Assembly (NCBI GenBank): GCA_030998015.1
Contig: JARWMV010000009.1
Span: forward strand, 1-64,000
From: Ceratorhiza oryzae-sativae
Taxonomy: Eukaryota > Basidiomycota > Agaricomycetes > Cantharellales > Ceratobasidiaceae
Direction: 5' to 3'
DNA length: 64,000 nucleotides
Part shown: piece after piece, positions 1 to 14,166 of the stretch
Position numbering within the stretch: position 1 is the first letter of the stretch
Layout of the letters: each line of letters opens with the position of its first letter
Program-made: the position numbers and the translations under genes
Notes under the pieces: generated by a model
Seen by the model: the letters and a program-made list of their open reading frames with translations, nothing else
What the model was told of the DNA's origin: nothing
Database searches by the model: none

Positions 1-59
1 TCACAGTAGGCTAGTACAGGGGTACGTCTCAATCCTGGGTGATGAGGAAGAACTCAACC

Positions 60-570
60 TAATGTCAGAGCTACAACCTGAGCAGTAACGTCAAACACCT
101 AAGTGGTGATGACAAGCCTATGGGCAGCAATGCTGGAGGCTTTACTGACAACGTCTAAGGTGGGACATGCAGTGAGGGTGCGATAAGACGCGAGGAGGTA
201 GGGAAGTAGGTGCACTTGTCCTTAAGAGGACTGGGCAGGGACTATGGACTGGTAAGTCACACAGGTAGTAGAAGGGATACAACAGGAGGTTGAGTTCTGA
301 GGCTTAAGGCTCTCAGACTCTCCCTTATATATTCATGGCCGAGGCAGTACAAAGCAAATACCAGGACCAATAAGAAGCTAACAGTGCCACGTCACTACAG
401 AACATTCCGGCAACACCAAACATTGAGTCAACAACAACAGGGTCACGTGACATGAAGGTAAATAAACTGCATATATCTGAATAAACGGGACTTGTCCAAA
501 ACATTGTAAAAGGAGGTTATAAAAATATAGAAAATTCATAATAAAATCGTGCTCATGGTCTAGGCCATGA
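60..570. repeat. Dispersed repeat copy 1 (solo-LTR-like)
   Basis: First of three diverged direct copies. All share a stretch around AGGCTTAAGGCTCTCAGACT (here near 300-320), a following TCCCTTATATATTCATGG in copies 1 and 3, and an end in TCATGGTCTAGGCCATGACA (here about 554-573), which contains a short palindrome. A terminal ATGACA would fit the 3' end of an LTR of TGTCAT...ATGACA type, but no coding body or target duplication is visible. This copy keeps the most CpG and so may be the least decayed. The 5' limit is uncertain because the window edge is close. Confidence 0.6.
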
Positions 571-1549
571 CATCAACAATCTCCTTCTACATGAATTGGT
601 CACCAAGCTGCTTAGTTCTTGTCCAGTGCTCTTAAGCACAAGTAGACCTCTAAGCCTTCCTGTGTGTTGTTGCATCCTATCCCTTCACTGTGTGTCCCCC
701 TCCAGGTGTTGCAGCTCAACCTTAGGCCACTATAGCCCATAGGTCTGCCTTTGCCTCACCAGTGTTAGGCCTAAGTAGTTCATGTTGTTGGCTCTGACAA
801 AAGGCATGTCATGACCTGACACACATGTATTCACCACATAATATTTTCTCAATGTATTACATTTTTTAAGAACTTTTTCAAAACACACTTTCCTTTTATG
901 GGACAACTGTATCATGTGATTCACAGAATGTCCCAGACTGCTTACCAAGATGTATTTCAACTTTGATGTGAAATTTTGCAGCTCCACAGCAGCTTCTATC
1001 ACTTAGTGATGTGACTTGAAGATTGTATATAAACCAGGTCAAGCTCAACAAGGTCTCCTTACAAACTTGACTTCCTCATCAATACAAGTCTTGTTCATCC
1101 TTTACTCTCCACTTTGCAATATGTCACTGTTGCCTATATCCCCCTTGCCATTGACACCAAGTTGTCTACAGGCTATGCCTCTGTGACCCAAGACACCCAT
1201 GCCATCACTTGACTTGTCATCACTGACAAGGCACAAGAGCATGGCCAGGATTGATTCTCCAGAAACCTGAGCAGCTCTTGGTGGACCTTGTTGTATAAGG
1301 AACTTTGTGCAATGGGACTCAGGTGGTGGAATTTGGATCACACAAATTGCAGCAGTCCTGAGGCAGCACTACCACTCCTAGCATGCAGAGAACAAGCAAT
1401 AATAAACCAAGAGCTAAAGCAAGGATTAAGCACTTATAGCTGTTTGGGTTATTGTACACACAATTTAAGTACTCCTGCTGACATTTGGACTTGGTCATGA
1501 ACTTCTGGAGTAGAGGGTTGCATTTGCATTATTTGTATCAAGCACATAG

Positions 1550-2071
1550 CTGCCAGAGCTATGACCTGAGGAGATAACCCAAACATCTAAGTGGACAATG
1601 GGAGACCTATAGGCAATGATGCTGGAGATCTAAGTCACAATGTCAAGGGGTAAACATGCAACAAGGATGTGGGTTGCAATAAGACATGTGGAGGAAGACT
1701 TTAGTAAGGGCACTATGCTCTAAAGAGAGCTGGGCAAGGGCTGCTTGACTATGTGTCTCACAGGTAGTAGAGGAATACAACAGGAGGTCAAGTTCTGAGG
1801 CTTAAGGCTCTCAGACTCTCCCATACAAGTAGCTAATATCAAATACACCATGGTGCAAGACAACTATCATATGATATCAGAATGGTGCCATGTAACAGAA
1901 TATTCTGGAAGATACAAACAGAGTGTAAACAATAACAATGTCATGTGATCTCATGTAAGTTATTCTACACATATATTTGATTAAAACAAGACTTGTCCAA
2001 AATCATAAAAGAGAGAGGTATAAAATATAATAAAAATCATAATAATTTCTGTGTCATGGTCTAGGTCATGA
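1550..2071. repeat. Dispersed repeat copy 2 (solo-LTR-like)
   Basis: Second diverged copy of the repeat at 60-570, in the same orientation, matching through the AGGCTTAAGGCTCTCAGACT block near 1799 and closing with a variant of the palindromic end near 2053-2071. Its CpG sites are almost all TpG or CpA where copy 1 still has CpG. The stretch between copies 1 and 2 (about 575-1550) and between 2 and 3 (2072-3050) shows no gene I can support. Confidence 0.6.
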
Positions 2072-3059
2072 CAATAGCTCCCTGATCAAGGAGTTCAATA
2101 GTAATAGGTTTGGAGCACAAAACAATGCCTCCTGTCACAACCTGGTCTCTAGGCCTTGATGTGTACTCTTGAAGTACAGTTAACAAGGATGATACCTCCA
2201 CTTATAGTCCTAATCACTGGCTTGGGTTCACCACTTGGTGTTGCCTGGTTGTCTGCTAAGGCCTCCAGTTAAGGCCAGGCTGATGTGTGATTCCCTGAAT
2301 AGGGTTGTCATGCCACTTAGGTATCACTAAGTGGGTCTCAAAGCAGGAATGATGTATATGTCACTCAAGTGTGCAGCTTAGTGACTCATGGCTAGATGCA
2401 AAGGTTTGCACTGCCTCAGTAGGTGGGTGGCTAGATGTGCTAAGGCTGGCTTAAGCAGTCTCTATGGAAAGTGGTCACAAGGGACTCAGAGGTGAGACCC
2501 AGGAGTAGAAGGGGTGTTGAAAAGTTTAAGAGCAAGCTGGAGTTCAGTGTCTGGTCTCAGCTGTATTTATACTGTAGCTACATACAAGGCTGTACACTGG
2601 TTACACACAGCCAAGCACAGCACTTCATAGCCAAGGCAACAGGAGGGAGGCAAAGGAAGAAAGGGGAGTGGTGGCACACAGCCAAGCACTACCTTGAGTC
2701 TGTGTCATTAGGCTGTAAGAGGGTGGCTTGGAGGTGGAGCTGATTCTAAGAATAGACTAAGGTCCAGCCAGGCATAGCAAAGGCCAAAGTCTGTGACAAG
2801 GTCTGGCCAAGAAGAAAAGAGGGGAGAGAGATTTGAGGGTAGCTGTTGACATACATGTTGGACTGTCAATATGCATAGAGTCAAATGACAATGGAATAAG
2901 CAATAAATGATATGGTCACTCAGAAAACTAGGACTCCAGAGTTGAGTTGATAGGCAAAGCCAGTTTTTGTTTGACACTGTTCTGAGATTGTGACCACCAA
3001 CTTGAGGAAAAAGGGGGTTGCCTAAAGTGCTGTTCAAGGATTTGGCTATTTATTGTCAG

Positions 3060-3569
3060 AGCCAACAAGCTGAATGACAATGCCAAACACTTGTGAGGCA
3101 ATGGCAGATCCAAGGGCTGTAATGCCAAGGATCAAGACCATGACATCTAGAGGTGGACATGCAGTGAGGGGAGGTGTTGCAACAACATGCAGGGAAGTAA
3201 GAAGTGCACTTGTGCTAAAGAGCACTGGGCAGGAACTGATTGGCTTGGTGACCACTCAGGTAGAAGGTGGGATGTTCAACAGGAGGTCAAGTTCCAAGGC
3301 TTAAGGCTCTCAGACTCTCCCTTATATATTCATGGATGGCTGTACATATGAAATGAGAAGCTAGATGAAATTGTATGATACAAGGGATGGTGCCATGTCA
3401 ACAGAATATTCCAGAATACATCAACAATGGTCAACAACAACAAGGTCACATGACTCAGTCAATAATTCTACACATATATCTGAATAAACAGGACTTGTCC
3501 AAAAACTAGAGATAAATAAAATCATAATAAGTCAGAGTAAATCTGTGCTCATGGTCTAGGCCATGACAT
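3060..3569. repeat. Dispersed repeat copy 3 (solo-LTR-like)
   Basis: Third diverged copy, same orientation, with the AGGCTTAAGGCTCTCAGACT block near 3299-3318, the TATATATTCATGG segment next to it and the palindromic end near 3549-3568. The three copies sit about 1.5 kb apart. This could be a tandem array of a longer unit or three separate insertions; I cannot tell which by eye. Confidence 0.6.
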
Positions 3570-3836
3570 TTATGAAGCTTGCTACCAACTGGAAGTGACT
3601 CATTTTGACTAGTGACAGGGCCCCACATACCCTGGACCATCTTACCTTTTGATGTGTCAGAAAGGGAGAGTGGGTTGTTCTAATGCAAGCATTGATTTCT
3701 TGTGTCAATTGCAAACAAGACTAGACTAAACAGCAGTCTGCCAACTCTCTCTCAATCTAGAGCTAATCAAATAAGTTGCTCAGCAACAAGCCTAGATCAC
3801 AAATCAGGACTTGTCAATCACCTATAGCACCTACTG

Positions 3837-5981
3837 TGTTTAATCAAAACACATTGCTCAATGTGCCAGTGAAGCTATAGGATATATGATGGTCATCAGG
3901 GGAGTAAAACAGAGTGAAAAGAGCCCAAATGACCCTACCACAGACAGAAAACACCAAGCATGATTGCAGGTTATGTTTCATTACTGCTTTACATTTTTTT
4001 GGAATTTATGGGATGAGATACCACAGCAGAAACTGGCTGGGGGTGTGGATGGATAGTGTTGTGCATGTCTAAGTATGCATGCCATTAAACATGATATCTG
4101 AACTGCTGAATTTTTTAGTTGTATGAATTGCATTGGTGCAAGCAGATTGCACACTAACATGCCAAAATTGGTTCATCAATACAGAAGATATTGGCCAATT
4201 AGTTTAAGGAGGAGGATGTAACTTATGGGTGAATTCATATGACATTTGCTGGGCTGTATCTTACTGCTGAGTGATACAATTTTGACATGTGAGGGTGTGT
4301 TTGAACCATGCTAATAGTGTGCATTGTATGAGTATACTCACAAATCCAGCCTGCCATGCTATCATATTACAATTGCAACTAGAAAATTGAACACTTTTTG
4401 CATTGTGATGGGCTCATTGCCAAGACACTGCATCCTCTAAAGTTTACTGGTATATCAAATACACTTTGAGATATCACAGAAATTCTGCTTAATATTCAGC
4501 TGTGCTCAATGCATGCCTTAAACACAGTAATGCTCTATACTCATGATTAAGAATCCAAGTGACCCACCACTTGCCATTACCTGTACAGGAACTTTTGCCT
4601 CAGGTGTGCTGTGCCTTCAGTTTGACCAATTTGTAAATTAGAAGCCAAGAAACACATGTAAGCATTGGCTTGACATTGCTTTTCAAAATAGCATCTCATC
4701 CTTGTATGTCCCCAATTTTACCAGACTTTGTATGCATAAACTGCCTCAAGGCTACACCACTGAATTGCAGACAGTTCAATATAGCATCTTGTGAATTCTA
4801 TGGGGCTCTGCAACAGTGGAAGACCACAGATAGCCAACCTGTTAACCTGGCCAAAACTTCAGTGAGGATTGGATCTCCCCCAGAGGTCCACATGTGGAAA
4901 GCATCCCCTTTCTACAGGGTGCACAGTCACTCCAAATAGCATAGAGACACCCTACAGTGCATAGACAATTTTCTGCAGAGCACTATTTTTTCTCTCACAC
5001 AGTGCAGAGGTGTGCTCCATGGCACCAGGCATCTCTCTGCAGAGCATAGGGACATCCACAGAGAACCAGTTTTTTCCAACAGAGCAGAGTGCAGAGAGTG
5101 TGAACAGGGAACAAAGTCTCTCTGGAGCATAGGGATTCCCTACAGAGCAGTTGTGCTTTTTAGAAGTAGAAATTCAAGGGGATGTCCATACACCCCAAGC
5201 CAGTGTCTGCCATAGTATCCCATTGCATTAATTCCAAAATAATGTAATGCAGTAATATAATATTTCCTACAGTTGCACTTGGTGTTTTCTGTCTGTGCTA
5301 GTGGCTTTTGGGTAGTATTCAGTCAATTTCAGTCACCTGTCAACTATTGTATATTGTAAGGCTTCACTTGTGCAATGAGCAACAATGTACTGTCTTGGGC
5401 ATAATTCTGTCATAGTGCCAAAAGTGTTCAATTTTCTAGTTGTAATTTTAATATGACAGTGCAGAAGGCTGGATTTGTAAGTATACTCATTCAATGCACA
5501 ATATTAGCATGGTTCAAACACACCCTCACATGTCAAAATTGTATCACTCAGCAGTAAGATACAGCCCAGAAAATGTCATATGAATTCACCCATAAGTTAC
5601 ATCCTCCTCCTTAAACTAATTGGCCAATATCTTCTGTACCATTGAACTAATTTTGGCATGTTAGCTTGCAATCTGCTCTTGCCAATGCAATGCATACAAC
5701 TAAAAGATTCAGCAGTTCATATATCATGTTGAATGGCATGCACACTTAGAAATGCACACAACTATCCATCCACACCCCCAGCCAGTTTCTGCTGTGGTAT
5801 CTCATCCCATAAATTCCAAAAAAATGTAATGTGGTAATAAAACACAACCTGCAGTTGCACTTGGTATTTTCTGTCCACAGTAGGGTCATTTGGGCTCTTT
5901 TCACTCTGTTTTACTCCCCTGATGACCATTGTATATCCTACAGCTTCACTGGCATGTTGAGCAATGCATTTTGATTAAACA
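3837..5981. mobile_element. Large inverted-repeat (foldback-like) element
   Basis: Two arms of about 570 bp, 3837-4410 and 5405-5981, are close reverse complements. Both begin with TGTTTAATCAAAA at the outer ends and run through shared segments such as GGGGAGTAAAACAGAGTG and GTGAGGGTGTGTTTGAACCA. The roughly 1-kb middle has no transposase frame. A third partial copy of the outer part of the right arm lies inside the middle at about 5180-5395 as a direct repeat, so the element is nested or rearranged. This fits a non-autonomous TIR or foldback transposon. The whole element is almost CpG-free. Confidence 0.75.
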
Positions 5982-6579
5982 TGGTTAGTGCAGTGGCTCT
6001 GTCAATGGCCACCAGGAAACATGACAGTTTGAAGCTGAAGTCTCCATAAGGATTCACTTGATTTGGTGAAAACAGCTGTTGTCATTCCATGCATATAGGG
6101 ATACAACCAGTAGTAAAAAAACACCAAATCATCAGATACAAAAACCATCTTCAATACACACCACAAACAGCAACATTCCATATAAATATCCATAATATAG
6201 CTGAGCCTGGGGCAAGGACAAAGGCAGGGATCTAAGCTGACAATCCAGTGACAATTTGGTTATATAATGGTTGCTACAGACAGCAACAAGTATCCAATTG
6301 CATCTCCCATCCAGTCTAGGACGGGCAGGTCCTAGATAGCACACAGACCTCAAGCAGGCCAGACTTGAGGCAGTGCATACTTGCTCACGATACACAGGCA
6401 ACCCCTCTGCCACTGAGCCAGCAGTGACAGTTGGCCTAGGGGTCGTTCATGTATGCAGCGAGTAACTTTGGGAGGTGGAGAGGAGAGGGGGGGGGGTTGC
6501 TGCCTGCTGGGTATGCTTTGTGTCACTGGGGTATTCGGTTGTGCTCGTTGTCCCTGCAGAAAGTCCTGGCTATTTTCAG

Positions 6580-9110
6580 CTAAGCACCTTCTCCCTTCCG
6601 TCGAATCCTCATCTGGGCGAACCATTGGGGAGTTGAACGTGCCCGCCCAGCAGTTCCAACTCCATCACCCTCTCCACGTCCACCTGCACCTCCCCTCCCA
6701 CCACGACCACTAGCACCCCTCTTTCCTCCACTTCGTTCCTCGTTCCCCTCCCCAGATCCTTTTCCACTTCCACGATTGACGTTCCTCCTTCCTTTTTCAA
6801 ACCCAGCAGACCCCCCACCATTACCATCCCTCCTTCCGCCCTGAACTCGATCTGCTCGACCGTGGTTACCGGCCCGATCCCGAATTCGCCCATCCAATCC
6901 TTCATGCTGCTGTCCCCTGTTCTGAGACCCCGTAGTCGGAGCCCATCGGCTAGCCATGGCTCCGGAAGTCCAAGTGGCCGAGCGAGAGGCGCTGGACTCG
7001 GGTTGGCGAGGGGCTTCGTGTACTGGCTGAGCTGTTGGAGTTGGCTTTGGCGTTGGGGGTCGCACTGGTGCTGGCTCCAAAGGCGGCGGCGGCGGCGGCG
7101 CTGGCGATGGTGGCGGCAACGACGGCGGTGGTGGTGGTGGTGGGGAAGGCGGGGGAGGTAGGGGCGGTAGCGCCCATGGCCGCTCGTCGGCGTTCGCGCT
7201 ATCCCACTCGAGTCCAAGGTAGACCGTCGACCAGCTAAACCTGGCCGGTTTGGGTGGCCTTGGCTTTTGCGGCTTGCCAGGTGGGTTCGTAGTTGCCGAC
7301 TTGGGATCCACGTGTCGCTCGGCCTCCTTGCGTGGCGCACCAACCTTGGCACCGATGTTGAGCCGGATGACCTTGAGCCCAGGGGGGTCGGGTACAACCA
7401 GCGGTGGGTTCATGGACTCGGGGCTTCGTGGCCGCTCGACGATTCCAAGGCTGGGAGGTTCGGGTCGAGCCTCCTGAGCCATTCCAGCATCCAACAGACG
7501 AGTCTCCTCCGATGATCCAGGGACGCTTGGCAGGGTAAACGCGGGCTCGAGCTCACCAGTGAGTCGAGAGGTCGATTCTGGGCCTTCCACACCAAGGGAT
7601 GCTCGGGGAGGCTGGTTCAAGTCGAGATTGCCAGCCTCGGTTGGGTCCTCCGGTCGCTGGGTCAGCGCGTGGTCGCAAACCTCGGGGGTGTTATCCATGT
7701 CTTGCCCAGCCGATTCCTGCGCAGGTGGCTCGCCCATAACCGAAAGGCGTGGCTCGGTTGGCTCTCCGACTTCCTTTGCTGGTTCGGGCGATGCATGGTT
7801 TGATGGTGGCGCAAGCGGACCTGCCGCTCGCTCAGATCTATTGTAGCGGTCTAAGATATTCACAGTATCATAAGTAAACCGTGAGACGAATATATCTGGA
7901 ATGAGCTTGCCAACTGGGGACCTGCGCGCTCCAGGAACGTCGGGGGCTATGTGACGACAATGAATTAAGCACCGAAATCCGTCACACCCAAAGCCATAGC
8001 ACTTACCAAGACCCACATCAAGACACGCGAAGTCCAACACATACCGCAGAATGCCCACCGGGAATCGATTGTTGTCCTCGGATACGGAGTAGATCACTAA
8101 ATCGAAAGCTGAATGGTTAAGGCCATTAAATCAATCAAGAGTAGCCCACGCGATTAGCCAAAGCCGCTCACCCAACGATAACATAACCAAGCATCGTATG
8201 AATACCAACAGCTCGAACTGGGAAATGCCGACGGGAGATTGGACACCCTCTACAGAACTACACGGTAGTCTATAGGGACTTTCCATGTCAAAACTAGCAA
8301 CGGAGGGAAAGTAGAGGTGTCGATGTCCCAGGATCCTCGCGTCGTGATCACCAAATTCGGCATCAGGCGCGGCCATGGGAATGGGTGAGCCGGCAATGAC
8401 AGTCGAGCCTTGGGGCCGGGCAGTCCTAGGCGCTCAGGACGGGCCGGTAAAGTTAGGACCGGAAGAACCTTAGGCGCCGGCAGAGTCAGGAGATAAGGCG
8501 AGGCCGGAAGGCCGAGAATAGGAGGCGGGGCGGGGAGCGAGAGACGAGGCGTCGGTCCTGGGAGTGTGAGGAGGGGGATCGGCCCCGGGAGTGTAAGAAT
8601 GGGGAGAGGGGGGATACAAGTCCGATTCTCTCTTGGTCGAGAGCACCACCAACTGCTCGCACCGTTCCATGTGCACCAGCTGGTGGGAAGACTGGAGTGG
8701 TACATCGCATCACGCGCATCAAGTCGAGTGCGCACAACGGAGCTCAGGTTCATGGCCAATGCTGATACTTCATCGACAAGGCCGGTGATATGAAGAACCT
8801 TAGCGTGTACAATAGGAGATGAACACTGCCAAGTATACCGTGCGAGGGGCACTGCGTATGGTAATACGTCGGCAGGTGATTGAATCCGCAATACGTCTGT
8901 GACAAGACGCTGCGAGAGGGTGGGGTAATAATCGACAAGAGCGCTAGGGGTAAGCCACATCAGCGTATGGTCCAAGCCCCAGACGGCGACCAGCTCTTAC
9001 CTGGGAATGCCAGCGTGGACAACGGTCGAGAGTCGGACGTCGCCTATGAGGGTGTCCGAGACTCTTGAAACAACCGTTGAAAAGCCTACCAAGATCCTTG
9101 TGAAGTACAT
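6580..9110 (-). CDS. Unrecognised protein with polyproline and Gly/Arg-rich tail
   Basis: Minus-strand gene; I do not recognise the family. A plausible start is the ATG at 9110 (reading MYFTRILVGFSTVV). Introns supported by splice sites and phase lie at 8944-9000, 8680-8735 and 8109-8171; at least one more is needed around 8380-8640, where the frame changes. One hydrophobic stretch (FELLVFIRCLVMLSLAFD) suggests a membrane segment. The long last exon (8108-6580) holds a Pro/Glu-rich region, runs of Pro like those of formin or WASP proteins near 7000-7160, and a Gly/Arg-rich C-terminus. An LPGP-type minisatellite lies in the uncertain part. Upstream exons before 9110 are possible. Confidence 0.5.
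8400..8615 (-). repeat. LPGP-type minisatellite
   Basis: About seven imperfect units of roughly 24-30 bp read LTLPGP, LSLPAP, LGLPAS and similar in one minus-strand frame. The units are similar at DNA level as well (CTTACACTCCCGGG-like). That frame differs from the frames of the flanking exons at about 8640-8679 and 8172-8376, so the array is either an exon between two introns or sits in an intron. Copy number is likely to vary among strains. Confidence 0.55.
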
Positions 9111-11508
9111 GGTGTCTTCTGGGTCAATGGTCGGCGTACGAGGAACTAGAATAAGGTTTGAGGTCTTTTTATCTGGTACGCGGGTGCAAATTCGGGCATG
9201 GCTCGTGGCAGCGGTGGGCAAGCGCATACAGTCACGTGAGATGCGTCGACTCGCCCAAAAGTAGAAGTGGGTATATGCGAGCCCCTGCCGCGCGTGCTTG
9301 CGGACAATAGACATAGAGGAACCAGTCTGGAATCACTATCACATATGGGCCCAGGCCAGACTCTTGGCCATCCCCCGGAAAAAGAGACAAATATTTGTTT
9401 ATTCTGCAAGCCTTGCAAAATACTTAACCATGAGAAGGCGCTCAAAGTGGGCTATGACAGGCGCAAAATCTCTTCACCCAACATATCGGAGAGGCGTTCT
9501 TCCCCAAAATCCACTCTTCATAGAGATTTCTCATCTTATTCATCCTTCATGCCAGCATTTTATAAGGGGATAACGCGTTCTTGGGATTCTGTCTAATCTC
9601 AAGAGTCGAGGCTAACCTAAAGTGGAAGATTCAGCACCCGCTCGGTTGACGTGTAGCGCATTTATTTATCCATCATCCTTCACGTCAAAAAATACAGAGC
9701 TTACAACGTGGTTCAATGCGCATCTCCATAATTGTGTGGGCTCGTCCACCCGAATTGCTGATGCGGCGACCAAGACAACAATCAGAGAACGGTCTGTGCT
9801 GTAACCATCATTAATTTCAGGGAGGGGGGGAAGGGGCAGATTTCTCGCCCTAGTAAACTTAGTAGAAAGAATAGACAATATAAATACTGTGTACGGGAGC
9901 CGACTGGAGTACACATGGAAAATATCGCCCAAATAAGTTGAATTGAGCACGAACAGAAGCCAAACCATGCCCTCACTTGCACCATACAATCTATATAAAT
10001 CATTAATTCAAGTTGGTCACTTGAAATAGAAGTTTTACGATAAAGCTAGGCCCCTCGGCTATGCGTATTCCGTTCTCGATAGATTGGGGTGTATAGATCG
10101 AGACGTGCACGAATCTTGAGTCAGTATAAGCCACCATGCTCCAACGCACCTGCCGAGGGCACCCAAACGAGCGACTCTTCCTCGTGGATCGTAAGCTGGC
10201 AGTGAACCGACGAGACGCTGAGGGGCATCAACAATCCCAAGTGTGGGCACGTGATCGTGCGTGGCGACATGACGATCACATTGTGCCAGTCCTTATGGCC
10301 CGTGACGATATTGTTGCCCCACCCGCCGTGCCTCTCTCACAAGCTGCACCCGCACGTGAGACCCAAGTCAAACCCCTGGTGCACAGCCTCCCGCAATGGG
10401 GCTCTTTGACTTATGCCTTTGCCTGACCTCTGGCCGGCGTCGCCAACGACAACGCCAACTTGACCACACCCTCGACAAATGAGCATGAATCGGAACCAGT
10501 ATTCATTTCCCGGTTCAGCATTCAAACCTGAGCAAACAGCCCCATAGTCTCGTTTACGAACCTATATAGACACTCACCTTTTTCCCATCACGACGTATCC
10601 CGAGCGATGTTACCCAAATTACTCGGCGCTTTAGCCAGTGGCTCTTCTGGTTGACCCCCAGTTGTGCGTGGAGACAATCCCACCAATTTACTACCTGCTA
10701 ACACGAGGCCTAAAGATATATGCGCTTCCCATGAACATGAGCTTGGTCATTTCTCACAATATGCCCAGAAGTCGCCCAGCTCATTGTCTCCTGCCGCCCA
10801 GCCGGTCTTTGACAGCAGCCTCTCTAACTAACAGCGTGAAATCAAGCACGGTCCAAGATATTACCACCAAGGGGCTCGGACTAGAAGCGGTCAACCGCTT
10901 GAGGCATTTCGCCAAGCGCGCACTATGCGTGCGAAACTAACCCGAGCCAGCCATGCATGAACAACAAGCACACGGTTGTTGAACTCGAGATCGCCCCTCA
11001 CTCGTCCAAAAGGCCAATGGGCATAACCCCGCTCGCTACGGAATTGCTAGACACTGGCGGCAGCTGGACGTACCTTCATTGTCATTCCTCCCACATCTTT
11101 CCGTTTCGCAAACCTCCGGGTGACGTACCCGCGCTTCGGCTCCGGGCTTGTCGCCTGGCCGTCCGATATCTTCCGTGCCGCCGTATATGAGTAATATTTG
11201 AATAGGGGCATGGGCCACGATCATTCGATATCCGTTGGACTATGCTCTTTTGAGGTTCGGTAAAACTATTGGGATGCCCCGTGCCGGTGGCATCTCGTTT
11301 CAAGCGTCACTGCTGTCGCGGCGGATGATATAGCTCATTGTCGATCACCTTCACTCGTCATCCACCCATGCTGTTACTTACTCATCGTGGCTCATACTCT
11401 TCGCGTATATATGCAGCCGTTGGCGATCCTATCCTTCACCATCAACATATCTAGTCTCTGGGTCAAAAAGACAGTGTATTTTTATCCCCGTTTTCACACT
11501 CTGCCAGA
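9111..11508. other. Intergenic stretch before the OYE gene
   Basis: I see no gene I can support in these 2.4 kb. Short open frames occur on both strands (for example 10059-10525 on the minus strand and 10136-10426 on the plus strand), but they have no shared splice pattern or recognisable domain. A TATA-like CGTATATATGCAG near 11404, about 105 bp before the OYE start codon, may be its core promoter. Confidence 0.45.
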
Positions 11509-12905
<1,397 letters not shown>

Positions 12906-14166
12906 ATTCGTGTAGCATATATACCAGTGAAAATAAACTTTTAGCAATCTAGACAATGCATTATCTTTACGCTTTCATCAAATGTGTGATCCAAGGCAAA
13001 AAAGAATGGAGTGGCAGAATAGCACTCTAACGCTATTGGTGCTTGTGAATTTGGAGGGAAATTCGCGATTCAGAATGGTGCCTGGGCTTGCTCGACGTGC
13101 GAGCCTGGTTCAAGTGCCGTTTCGATCTGCCACAACCTGTCGCAGCTAGAATATGACTTTGTAAGACCGTTCGTGGGTGGATGCTGACTGACCAGCTCGG
13201 TTGTGTGTTTATTTTTGGTCCGTCGGCATCTAGTAGAATCACGATCTTGGTTGATAATCCAGAGGCAATTCTTGGGAATAGAACGGTGCCTCGCATGGTC
13301 GGTATTCTGACTATCCATATCTAGAGCCGTCTCTTTCCAGTATTAGACGGAGTCATACGGCGACCTGGAAGCGTGTGGCATAACCTACGGGCAATCGTTT
13401 AGTCGCGTCAGTCACCGCCACAATCAACCTTGCTTGACAGGATTATTCATTCCTGCCGATTGAGCCGTAGAGCAGCATGTTTTGGGAATGTATTCCCCGC
13501 TGGGGGTGCGGCAAGCTTGGTACCCTACCCTGCACAGGGCCGACTGTATCTGGATAGATCGATCCCCATCTCATAGTAAGCTCAGAACGAGCCGAGTTCA
13601 AGACGATCTTCACATCGTCACTCGGTCTGGTCTCCGCCGTTGACTCGAGCAGAGGTGGTGACTCTGGAGCCAGGTGAAACGGAGTTGTTGACCAGTCATT
13701 TGCAAACCTGTCATGAGTAACTTCGATCAATGCTTGGTCAGCACTCCGAGCAGAATGGACGCGGACCAAGACGGCACACGACTGAATTAACTCGGGTGCG
13801 TAGCGAGCTCAGTGGGCCCACTCGAAAAAAAAACATGACGAAAACGAGTCGCCATATCCACCCGGCTAGAACCTACCTGTCAGCCAAAACGGTTAGGATA
13901 GCCCATGTTTTGTGCTGCCGTTTGACGCCCTGGGTACGGTCAAAGTGCGGCTGATACAGGCAGCGGTTCGAGTTCCGAGAACCTACGGAATCCTTCCTTG
14001 CCGATAGCAAGGTGGAGGGCGAACATTAATCAATCCAGCAATGACTAATTTCAGTTGGTTTAGCTGGGGGCCTTAAAATGGAGTGGACCAATCCCCACAA
14101 GGTCGAACACTTTCCGCCCTTTACCTGTTCCACAACTCGGTGTAGACAGTGCTCAACCTCTCTGTC
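12906..14166. other. Intergenic stretch between OYE and MFS genes
   Basis: No gene supported. The open frames on either strand (for instance 13443-13769 minus and 13730-13954 plus) lack domain signals and splice support. The sequence includes the OYE 3' region and the MFS promoter. Confidence 0.5.

Larger units (their letters stand above)
1..6420. repeat. AT-rich, CpG-depleted transposon island
   Basis: This 6.4-kb block differs from the rest of the window. It is AT-rich, nearly free of CpG (especially 3.5-6.0 kb), rich in TpG/CpA, and has no believable exon chain. It holds three diverged direct copies of one repeat and a large inverted-repeat element, described separately. The composition changes sharply at about 6.4 kb, where CpG-rich genic DNA begins. 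Loss of CpG with gain of TpG/CpA is what methylation-driven decay of repeats gives in basidiomycetes; that cause is inferred. Short open frames here look random. Confidence 0.8.

Noticed and set aside
6862..7238. Plus-strand frames rich in Ala, Val, Arg and Trp
   Set aside because: These are shadows of the polyproline-coding minus strand (CCN and GGN repeats).
13961..13990. tRNA-like T-arm, GGTTCGAGTTCC
   Set aside because: No matching acceptor, D or anticodon stems upstream at the right spacing.
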